This document shows, piece by piece, positions 5,721 to 11,106 of a stretch of 13,459 bases of DNA (positions are counted from its first letter, which is position 1; the number at the start of each line of letters is the position of its first letter). Position numbers and translations under genes: made by a program. The stretch is taken from contig JALQYS010000544.1 in assembly GCA_023254015.1 (NCBI GenBank), positions 1 through 13,459 on the forward strand. The letters are read 5' to 3'. The notes beneath the pieces are model-generated. The model saw nothing but the letters and a program-made list of their open reading frames with translations. It did not search any database and was not told the DNA's origin. The DNA is from Paracoccaceae bacterium (GTDB lineage Bacteria > Pseudomonadota > Alphaproteobacteria > Rhodobacterales > Rhodobacteraceae).

Positions 5721-6608
5721 ATGTTTTCAGGAGACCCAGCCCAAGTCGCCAATAAGATAATTGGAGAAATATGGGAGGAAATACCAAACATTCTAAATGG
5801 CGAAAGCGGTGCGAGACCTCATAAATTCACAGTAGCCGCATTAGCATTTGCAAACGCAATAAAAATGAACGATTCGAGATTTCCAACATCTGACTCACAC
5901 ATATACGCTCTTTGTATAGGTAAGATAATGATGGAGATCGAGGAGAACGGTCATAAATATCCTCTGTCCATGCTGGACCACAACCTTTTAACGCGATCCA
6001 CCGAGGCATACATAGAGTTCACAGAAAGCAGTTCCTCGACTCCATTAGCACGGGAAGTCTCAAAAATACTCGAAAAATCAGGACCTGACGCGGATACACA
6101 GCGCCGACGCAACCCATCGGAAGGCCTTAGGTTTTTCAATTCAATGCATCGCGTAGATGATGCCTATCTCAATGACATACTTGGAATATCCACCCCAACT
6201 GGTGAAGCTGCCGACGACATGCACAGAATGTGCGACATCGTCGGATCGGCGGTCGCACCCTTGCAAATGATGGCTATGCTTTCTGGCGGCTCCGGGAGTC
6301 CACACAACGAAGAAACTGTTGGATATTTGTTCGGGTGGCTTGATGTATTCAAAACTCACATTTGGCGAGTCAGCGATTTCAACAGATCTTTCTTCCATTA
6401 TGGATTCTGTCTTTGGTTTAACGATCAAACCGGAAAAAACAGCGAAGCCCGAATGCAGGCCGCTATGGATGCAATGACTTGTCTAGGAACAAACATCACA
6501 TCTCCGCAAGGAAAATGGATTGCTTCTGCTCAACGTGGTGCAGACGAGGCGAGGGCATTCCTGCGCAATAACACTCCCCCAAGAGGGCCACACGGACCGA
6601 CAGTATAG
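5721..6608 (+). CDS. Unknown protein, 3' portion of a disrupted backbone gene
   Basis: I do not recognise a function. The open frame from ATG 5721 gives 295 residues, but the frame is open further upstream to the IS. Removing the IS (one TA kept) and the resistance segment (one GCTCAAAA kept) joins it in frame to the start at 11038, giving a 326-residue protein that begins MRLFKGIKDTYKKSEAAVIA and runs on through QNLLTIFSKNHMFSGDPAQ. Visible traits: a soluble, acidic and helical protein with no signal peptide or membrane helix, and RPHKFTVAALAFANAIK near residues 32-48 of this fragment. Base composition is well below its neighbours (5821-5880 has 21 G+C of 60), which suggests a different origin. 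It ends six bases before the convergent mobA stop. With its first 31 or so codons displaced it probably does not make its native product, though translation from 5721 cannot be excluded. Confidence 0.7.
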   Translation: MFSGDPAQVANKIIGEIWEEIPNILNGESGARPHKFTVAALAFANAIKMNDSRFPTSDSHIYALCIGKIMMEIEENGHKYPLSMLDHNLLTRSTEAYIEFTESSSSTPLAREVSKILEKSGPDADTQRRRNPSEGLRFFNSMHRVDDAYLNDILGISTPTGEAADDMHRMCDIVGSAVAPLQMMAMLSGGSGSPHNEETVGYLFGWLDVFKTHIWRVSDFNRSFFHYGFCLWFNDQTGKNSEARMQAAMDAMTCLGTNITSPQGKWIASAQRGADEARAFLRNNTPPRGPHGPTV

Positions 6609-6613
6609 CCGGA

Positions 6614-7855
6614 TCAGTGAGTAAGCCCGCCGTCCCGGTCGTGGTCGCGGGCTTCTCGCTCCCGCAACCGTTCCTGCTGCCGCTCTTGCTCCTTCAGGCG
6701 TTCGGCCTCCTGCACCCGCTGGCATTCCTCGGCCTCCCGGCTTTCCTGCAACCGCGCTGCGGCCTCGGCCAGCGTTCCCCGGTCGATCCCCTGCGCCGCC
6801 TCTCGTAGCCGCTCGGCCAGGCTGCGGGCGGTTTCCGGTTCCGGGCTTTGTCCAGGTGCGGCTATGGCATCGGACGCGGTGCGGCTCTGACGGGCTTCCC
6901 ATGCCTCGCGCAACCGCGCGGCCAGGTCCTGCCTCCCCTCCCGGCCATCCCGATCCGCAGCGCCGACATAGGCCAGCCCCTGCGCCGGCGGCCCGAGGCG
7001 ATCCACCGCCCGCCCGATCCAGTCCCGCACCTGTCCGGCCAGAACCTCCGCCACACGCGCAACCTCGGCCGCCTGCGCCTTGACCTCGCGCCACACCCGG
7101 ACGGCCGCGACCTCGATGCCGCGTTCCTTCATCTGCCACGCCCCGGCAGAGAGTTGCGGCAGCGGATCCCGGTCCAGTTCCACCGCCCGCACCGTCTGGC
7201 GCAGCGCCTCGGCCTCGTCGCCGCGATCATGCGCCGCGGTGGCCCGCGCCGAGGCCTCGATCCGCTGCGCCTCTAGCGTCCGGTGGTCGATCCGCTCATC
7301 ATGGCCGCATCGCTCAAGGGCGCGGTTGCTGTCCCGCGCCCATGCCTCACGCCATCCTTCCAGTATCTCGACCGCGTTCCAGTCCCGGTTCTTCGCCCCG
7401 AACCCCTCGGGGCCGATTTCGCGGGTGGTCAGCAGGATATGGGCATGGTGGTTGCGATCATCGCCTTCGCGTCCCGGCGCATGAAGGGCAATGTCGGCCA
7501 CCATGCCACGGGCCGCGAACTCGCGCTGGCAGAACTCACGCACCAGCTCGACGCGCTGCCCGTGGTCCAGCTCGGCGGGCAGAGCCACCCGGATTTCGCG
7601 GGCCACCTGCGAATTCTTCCGGGTCTCTGCCGCCTCGACCGCGTTCCACAGCGCCGACCGATCCTGCACCCATGCGGGCGCGTTGGCAGGGGCGAGGGTT
7701 TCGACGTGATCGACACCGCCGCGCGCACGGTAATCGAAGGTCAGCCCCGTGCGGTGATCCTCGATCCGTTCGCCCACGCGATAGGCCGCTGCCGCTGTGG
7801 CGCTGCGGCCAGCGGAGCGGGAAATCATCGTGGCCCGAAGGTGGTAGATCGCCAT
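6614..7855 (-). CDS. mobA: MobA/MobL-family (MobQ-type) relaxase
   Basis: A 413-residue relaxase that should nick the adjacent oriT and pilot the strand during mobilization. The N-terminal domain starts MAIYHLRATMISRSAGRS, the classic MobA/MobL opening, with the candidate catalytic tyrosine Y25 in AAAAYRVGER. The metal-binding motif NHHAHILLTTR is at 135-145, and the acidic/histidine region GREGDDR precedes it. Residues after about 210 lose the conserved core and end in a long, charged, coiled-coil-like tail rich in Glu, Arg and Gln. RSF1010-type MobA has a primase domain there; none is seen here. ATG at 7855 is chosen over an upstream in-frame start at 7912 because family homology begins exactly there. 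It is divergent from the two mobilization accessory genes, with the oriT between them. Confidence 0.92.
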   Translation of the reverse strand: MAIYHLRATMISRSAGRSATAAAAYRVGERIEDHRTGLTFDYRARGGVDHVETLAPANAPAWVQDRSALWNAVEAAETRKNSQVAREIRVALPAELDHGQRVELVREFCQREFAARGMVADIALHAPGREGDDRNHHAHILLTTREIGPEGFGAKNRDWNAVEILEGWREAWARDSNRALERCGHDERIDHRTLEAQRIEASARATAAHDRGDEAEALRQTVRAVELDRDPLPQLSAGAWQMKERGIEVAAVRVWREVKAQAAEVARVAEVLAGQVRDWIGRAVDRLGPPAQGLAYVGAADRDGREGRQDLAARLREAWEARQSRTASDAIAAPGQSPEPETARSLAERLREAAQGIDRGTLAEAAARLQESREAEECQRVQEAERLKEQERQQERLREREARDHDRDGGLTH

Positions 7856-7881
7856 TTCCGCGCTGCACTTCGCTAAGGGTT

Positions 7882-7941
7882 CAAGGGAAACGCAGGGTTC
7901 CCTTGCCCACACAAACGCGCAGCGTTTGTATAAGTGGGCAC
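7882..7941. other. oriT: Probable origin of transfer (oriT)
   Basis: The interval between mobA and the accessory gene holds two perfect inverted repeats. One is caagggaa/ttcccttg (7882-7889, 7898-7905). The other is acaaacgc/gcgtttgt (7911-7918, 7922-7929). The second is followed directly by ataagtgggcac (7930-7941). In RSF1010-like MobQ oriTs an inverted repeat is followed by a nic core resembling TAAGTGCGCCCT, so nicking within or just after TAAGTGGG is predicted. Position beside mobA supports this. The exact nick and nicked strand are inferred. Confidence 0.72.
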
Positions 7942-8008
7942 TTCGTGTTTGACACGCTATCCACTACGCGGCACAAATTCAACGGTTGTAACGAGGAAGG
8001 GCGGAAGA

Positions 8009-8275
8009 ATGGCGCGCACCATCGACCAGCAGATTGCAGATGCGCAAGCGAAGCTGGCGCGGCTCAAAACCCGTCAGAAAGCCAGCGACACCCGCCGAAA
8101 GATCATCGTCGGCGCCATCGTCACCACCGAGGCCCTGAAAGACCCCAAGATTTCCAAATGGCTGGCATCCACCCTGCGCAAACACGCAACCCGGGACGTG
8201 GACCAGAAGGAAATCGCCGGACTGCTGGCCGACCTCGATGCCAGGGCGCAAAGCGCCGGGGCGGGTGAGGCATGA
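8009..8275 (+). CDS. Small mobilization accessory protein (TraD/MobC-like)
   Basis: An 88-residue basic protein beginning MARTIDQQIADAQAKLARLK, with a helical N-terminus, then RKIIVGAIVTTEALKDPKISKWL (about 30-52) and KHATRDVDQKEIAGLLADL. This pattern resembles the small TraD/MobC-like proteins encoded beside MobQ relaxases, which assist relaxosome assembly at oriT. ATG at 8009 is preceded by AGGAAGGGCGGAAG. A longer frame from 7934 would run through the oriT and lacks homology. It overlaps the next gene by ATGA at 8272-8275, indicating translational coupling. Confidence 0.75.
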   Translation: MARTIDQQIADAQAKLARLKTRQKASDTRRKIIVGAIVTTEALKDPKISKWLASTLRKHATRDVDQKEIAGLLADLDARAQSAGAGEA

Positions 8276-8838
8276 GCGGCAGCACCGATCCGTTTCTGGT
8301 TCTGGTCGATGATATTGGCGCGCTGCGCCGCCAGATCGAGAACCTGCAACGCACCAGCCTCGACAGGGACGAGGCCGAACACCTCAACGCGACCATCGCC
8401 CAGAGCCTCGACAACATGGCGCAAACCGGAAAGCGGCTGGAACAGCGCCTTGAAGGCCAGCTGCAGCTCGCCACCGCCAAGACCAACAGGGACGCCATAG
8501 AAGCCGCTCAGGGGGCCGCCAGAGCGGCGATCAGGGAATCCCACACCGAGATCCTCCAAACGGCCAAGAGCCTCTCACAGGCCGCAGGAGAGGCCCGCAG
8601 AGAGGCATGGCGCTGGTTCGGCGGGTTCTGGGTCTGGCTGGCCTCGATCGGGGCCGCAGGGGCGCTTATCGGCGCGCTGGCCGTGTTCTGGCTCCAAGGC
8701 CGTGCCGATGCCAAAGCCTTCGGCCAGCATCCTCGCATCTACTGCCTGTCCGCAGGCGGATCATTCGCCGATCAGCGGGACGGAAGCCGATACTGCATCT
8801 TCATGGTTTCGCCACCGACACAGCCAGCCGGGGAATGA
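8272..8838 (+). CDS. Membrane-anchored coiled-coil mobilization protein (MobB-like role)
   Basis: A 188-residue protein translationally coupled to the gene before it (ATGA overlap). Residues 12-112 form a long, charged coiled coil (IGALRRQIENLQRT, then EQRLEGQLQLA and AAIRESHTEIL). Aromatic residues and a membrane helix (about 117-141, FGGFWVWLASIGAAGALIGA) follow. The C-terminal ~45 residues carry two cysteines (C158, C175) that could form a disulfide if periplasmic. Topology predicts N-terminus in the cytoplasm. In MobQ plasmids a membrane-spanning accessory protein such as RSF1010 MobB links the relaxosome to the transfer machinery. This gene is in the right place and has the right architecture, but assignment to a named family is inference. 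It ends four bases before the convergent antitoxin gene. Confidence 0.65.
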   Translation: MSGSTDPFLVLVDDIGALRRQIENLQRTSLDRDEAEHLNATIAQSLDNMAQTGKRLEQRLEGQLQLATAKTNRDAIEAAQGAARAAIRESHTEILQTAKSLSQAAGEARREAWRWFGGFWVWLASIGAAGALIGALAVFWLQGRADAKAFGQHPRIYCLSAGGSFADQRDGSRYCIFMVSPPTQPAGE

Positions 8839-8842
8839 CGGC

Positions 8843-9139
8843 TCACGCGCCGGGCTGGATCGAGACTTTCAGCCCGAGCGCCTTGGCGACCTTCATCACC
8901 GTGGACAGCGTGGGGTTCCCATCCCCAGACAGTGCCTTGTTCAGCCCCACCCGGCTCATGCCAACCTCACGGGCCAGCGCGGTCATGTTCCGGGCGCGGG
9001 CAACCACCCCAAGGGCGCGGGCAACATAGGCGGGATCGTTGCCGCCATCTTCCATGACCGCTTCGAGATAGGCCGCAATGTCTTCCTCGGTCTTGAGGTA
9101 GTCGGCGGAATCATAGCGGGCGAATTTTTCTTCCGGCAT
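8843..9139 (-). CDS. higA: HigA-like antitoxin (HI1420-type addiction module antidote)
   Basis: A 98-residue antitoxin. The N-terminal part (RYDSADYLKTEEDIAAYLEA, 8-27) is the typical opening of the HI1420-like antidote family. An XRE-type helix-turn-helix runs about 52-82 (MTALAREVGMSRVGLNKALS, then NPTLSTVMKVAKALGL). It would bind and neutralise the toxin and repress the shared promoter. The start at 9139 is three bases after the toxin stop and has GGAAGGG upstream. The toxin-first order is normal for this type. Confidence 0.85.
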   Translation of the reverse strand: MPEEKFARYDSADYLKTEEDIAAYLEAVMEDGGNDPAYVARALGVVARARNMTALAREVGMSRVGLNKALSGDGNPTLSTVMKVAKALGLKVSIQPGA

Positions 9140-9142
9140 CGC

Positions 9143-9439
9143 TTAGCCCTTCCACTCTGCGGCCAGCAGCTTGGCCTGTTTGATGTCTTTGCTCTGCGTG
9201 GACTTGTCGCCGCCACAAAGCAGGATCACGAGAACCGGCCCGCGCTGGATGAAATACACCCGGTAGCCCGGCCCGTAGTTGATCCGCAGCTCCGAAACAC
9301 CCTCTCCGACCGGCTCCACATCGCCGGGGTTCCCCGCCGCAAGGCGGTCCAGTCTGGCAGCGATGCGCGCAACCGCCCTGCGATCCCGCAAACCGGAAAG
9401 CCAGGTATCGAAGGTTCCGCTTCGGATTAACTCAATCAT
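9143..9439 (-). CDS. higB: RelE/ParE-superfamily toxin (HI1419/HigB-like)
   Basis: A 98-residue toxin of the HI1419-like branch of the RelE/ParE superfamily: FDTWLSGLRDRRAVARIAAR (10-29), then GVSELRINYGPGYRVYF (47-63) and LLCGGDKSTQSKDIKQA (73-89), all characteristic. Members of the superfamily usually cleave mRNA on the ribosome. The biochemical target here is not proved. The start at 9439 fits the family N-terminus (MIELI). An upstream in-frame start at 9487 would place the promoter inside the gene and is rejected. No Shine-Dalgarno precedes 9439, and the -10 box lies only six bases upstream, so the transcript may be leaderless. Co-transcribed with the antitoxin. Confidence 0.85.
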   Translation of the reverse strand: MIELIRSGTFDTWLSGLRDRRAVARIAARLDRLAAGNPGDVEPVGEGVSELRINYGPGYRVYFIQRGPVLVILLCGGDKSTQSKDIKQAKLLAAEWKG

Positions 9440-9441
9440 TC

Positions 9442-9486
9442 GACAACTATAGTTATCATGTGGGTGTCTGACAACCAGAGTTATCA
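9442..9486 (-). promoter_or_regulatory. higBA promoter with two operator repeats
   Basis: On the minus strand TTGTCA (9469-9474) and TATAGT (9446-9451) are separated by exactly 17 bases, a near-consensus sigma-70 promoter. Each hexamer lies inside one copy of a 17-bp repeat: gacaactatagttatca (9442-9458) and gacaaccagagttatca (9470-9486), which match at 15 of 17 positions. Their starts are 28 bp apart. Antitoxin binding to these would block polymerase directly. The predicted transcription start is at or within a base of the toxin ATG. Confidence 0.75.
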
Positions 9487-9788
9487 CTTCCTTGTTCTAA
9501 GCAAATCCGAGGCCAGCCACGGGCGTTGCCGGTGCATCATCCCTCCCCCGCACCCCCACCCGTCACGCGCACGCATGCGCGGAATCGTCCACTCGGCCCA
9601 CAAGGGGCCTCGCGTCCGATGGCAAGCAAAAACTACACAGCCCGTCCGTAGGCGGGGGGTCGCCAGCCCCTTGGAAAGGCGCTCCCCCCCGGCGCGCAAG
9701 CGCGCCCGGACTGTGCATTTTTTGCCTGCCTTAAGATCATAAGAAGGGCAAAAAAATTACCTCAATTAAATCAATGTATTACAAGGGG

Positions 9789-9817
9789 GGGGTGCCTCAT
9801 AGCTCATGAGGCACCCC
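9789..9817. repeat. 12-bp inverted repeat with 5-nt loop in the origin region
   Basis: Arms ggggtgcctcat (9789-9800) and atgaggcacccc (9806-9817) are perfect complements around agctc. No T-run follows on either side that would make it an ordinary terminator. It abuts the next palindrome, forming a cruciform-prone cluster. Confidence 0.75.
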
Positions 9818-9838
9818 TGCATCATCTAGATGATGCAG
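9817..9838. repeat. Perfect 22-bp palindrome in the origin region
   Basis: The sequence is its own reverse complement across all 22 bases, centred on ctag (half-site ctgcatcatct). The right half (agatgatgcag) recurs, followed by the same gtt, at 9915-9928. One full palindrome plus a separate half-site is the layout expected for a dimeric initiator that also recognises half-sites. Confidence 0.8.
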
Positions 9839-9928
9839 GTTCGTGCAAATAATGAAACTCTACGTTCAATATTTGCTTGCATATTTTGCACACCATCGTT
9901 CAATATCGGATCACAGATGATGCAGGTT
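9828..9928. repeat. Iteron-like direct repeats before the rep gene
   Basis: agatgatgcaggtt occurs exactly at 9828-9841 and 9915-9928 (87 bp apart), and cgttcaatat occurs exactly at 9863-9872 and 9897-9906 (34 bp apart). The stretch between is AT-rich. These are candidate initiator binding sites. Confidence 0.6.
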
Positions 9929-9974
9929 GCGTCAAAAATCGACCACTTTCACCGTCCGAAATCAGCGAGTGCCT

Positions 9975-10529
9975 ATGCCCGAGAACCGTCCAGCCCTGCC
10001 GCGAAAATCATCCGCAGGCCAGTGGGTCCAAACCGAACGAGCTGCCCATGAAGCATGGGCAGCACTGATCGCCAAGGCCCCCAAAGCTGCACAGTTGATG
10101 CACATCCTGACAGCCCGGATCGGAGAGCATAACGCTGTCATCGTCAGCCAAAAGACACTCCGCACCCTAATGGGGTGCAGCCGCCCCACCGTGCAACGCG
10201 CCCTCGATGTGCTGGCCCAGGACAGATGGATTGAGGTGCGCCAAGTGGGCGAGAGTGGAACTGTGAATGCCTATGTCATCAACGACAGGGTTGCATGGGC
10301 AACCGGACGCGATGGCCTGCGCTACAGCCTGTTCAGTGCGGCGGTCGTCCTCTCCGAGGAAGAACAGCCAGACCGCGCCGAACTGGGGCGACAAGAACCG
10401 TTGCGCAAGGTGCCCAGCCTGTTCAGGGACGAAAGGCAGCTTCCGAACGGCCCCGGCCTCCCGCCACCTTCACAGCCGTTCTTGGATGGCATGGAACCAG
10501 ACTTGCCTGCGACAGACGCCGACGAGTAG
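9975..10529 (+). CDS. Winged-helix protein, probable plasmid replication initiator
   Basis: A 184-residue protein with a winged-helix DNA-binding fold at about 52-103: HNAVIVSQKTLRTLMGCSRP, then TVQRALDVLAQDRWIEVRQ and GTVNAYVINDRVAW. The layout (helix-turn-helix with 'SRPTVQRAL', beta wing, then 'Y.IN...AW') resembles RepL-like small plasmid initiators. Its place directly downstream of the repeat- and palindrome-rich region, with no other rep candidate on the circle, supports that role. The C-terminus after about 128 is proline-rich and low in structure. ATG 9975 is chosen; a TTG at 9927 in frame would add 16 residues and overlap an origin repeat. Neither start has a strong Shine-Dalgarno. 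It could instead be a transcriptional regulator. Confidence 0.65.
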   Translation: MPENRPALPRKSSAGQWVQTERAAHEAWAALIAKAPKAAQLMHILTARIGEHNAVIVSQKTLRTLMGCSRPTVQRALDVLAQDRWIEVRQVGESGTVNAYVINDRVAWATGRDGLRYSLFSAAVVLSEEEQPDRAELGRQEPLRKVPSLFRDERQLPNGPGLPPPSQPFLDGMEPDLPATDADE

Positions 10530-10592
10530 CCTTTCATCGCAACGACACAAAATGCCTTGCATGAAACGATCCGCAAGAGGACGGAAAGACCC

Positions 10593-10988
10593 ATGAAATA
10601 CACAGCAGGGCAGGCTGCAAAGGCTACAGGAGTAGCAACGGCGACCATCACAAGGGCGCTGAAAAGCGGGCGTATTTCGGGTCAAAAGGATGAATCTGGC
10701 GCGTGGATGATCGACCCATCCGAACTACACAGAGTGTTCCCCCTCGTTTCAAAGCAAGACAGCGCAACACCAAACACACAAGACCACGCAACAGCAAGAG
10801 AAACACCTGAAAGAGGTTCTGAAATCAGCGCCTTGGAGCGCGAAGTTCAGACGCTCCGCGAAGCCCTGTCCGATGCCCGAGAAGACCGAGACAAGTGGCG
10901 CGACATGGCAGAACGCCTCTCCATCGCACGACCACAGGCCATGCCAAGCAAGCCGAGCCTGTGGTCCAGACTGGTTGGAAAAAGCTGA
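10593..10988 (+). CDS. Small HTH/coiled-coil plasmid protein
   Basis: A 131-residue protein. An N-terminal MerR/excisionase-like helix-turn-helix (MKYTAGQAAKATGVATATIT, then RALKSGRISG and a short wing GAWMIDPSELHRVFP) spans residues 1-50. A polar linker (51-75), a coiled coil (about 78-112, ALEREVQTLREALSDAREDR) and a basic tail with two tryptophans (SLWSRLVGKS) follow. I know this architecture from small plasmid proteins encoded after rep genes, where partition, copy control or mobilization roles have been suggested. No function is firmly known to me. ATG 10593 has GAGGACGGAAAG upstream; an in-frame ATG at 10557 is less likely because homology starts with the HTH. It lies 63 bp after the rep candidate, probably co-transcribed. 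Confidence 0.72.
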   Translation: MKYTAGQAAKATGVATATITRALKSGRISGQKDESGAWMIDPSELHRVFPLVSKQDSATPNTQDHATARETPERGSEISALEREVQTLREALSDAREDRDKWRDMAERLSIARPQAMPSKPSLWSRLVGKS

Positions 10989-11037
10989 CCGCACTCATGA
11001 CAAGTGCAAAATCATAAAATCACACCGAGGGACGGCC

Positions 11038-11106
11038 ATGCGGTTATTCAAAGGCATAAAAGACACATACAAAAAGAGCGAAGCGGCGGTAATTGCTCAA
11101 AACCTG
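11038..11106 (+). pseudogene. 5' fragment of the disrupted backbone gene
   Basis: ATG at 11038, preceded by GAGGGACGG as Shine-Dalgarno, begins MRLFKGIKDTYKKSEAAVIA. It then reaches the GCTCAAAA repeat and enters antisense lysR sequence. The codons GCT CAA AAC match, in phase, GCT CAA AAT at 4845-4853 before the rest of the gene (to 6608). The lysine-rich start and in-phase repeat identify it as the missing N-terminus of that gene. It follows the HTH/coiled-coil gene by 49 bp and may have been transcribed with it. Confidence 0.75.

Larger units (their letters stand above)
9488..9974. other. oriV: Non-coding, repeat-rich region, presumptive replication origin (oriV)
   Basis: No convincing gene lies in these 487 bases. 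The left part (9540-9715) is GC-rich with C-runs and an inverted repeat ggcgcgc-aa-gcgcgcc (9691-9706). A long-range pair, caaggggc/gccccttg (9601-9608, 9666-9673), could be a stem of a regulatory RNA. Then comes an AT-rich stretch (9717-9783) with ttttttgcc/ggcaaaaaa arms (9718-9726, 9747-9755). Beyond it are two strong palindromes (9789-9817, 9817-9838) and direct repeats: agatgatgcaggtt at 9828-9841 and 9915-9928, and cgttcaatat at 9863-9872 and 9897-9906. Position just before the rep candidate plus iteron-like repeats and an AT-rich segment make this the likely oriV. Confidence 0.6.

Noticed and set aside
7342..8268. 308-codon plus-strand open frame
   Set aside because: It lies antisense to mobA, crosses the oriT and overlaps the 88-residue mob gene in another frame; its composition is typical of a GC-rich shadow frame.
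8702..9430. 242-codon plus-strand open frame
   Set aside because: It is antisense to the toxin-antitoxin genes and overlaps the mob gene out of frame.
9440..9487. Longer toxin starting at 9487
   Set aside because: The extra residues would be encoded by the promoter and operator repeats, and family homology starts at 9439.
9718..9755. T-run/hairpin/A-run as an intrinsic terminator
   Set aside because: The T-run precedes and the A-run follows the stem on both strands' reading, opposite to what a terminator needs; kept only as an AT-rich inverted repeat of the origin.
9488..9974. CRISPR array or tRNA in the non-coding region
   Set aside because: Repeats are only in pairs with unequal spacing and there is no cloverleaf; no cas-like gene exists in the window.
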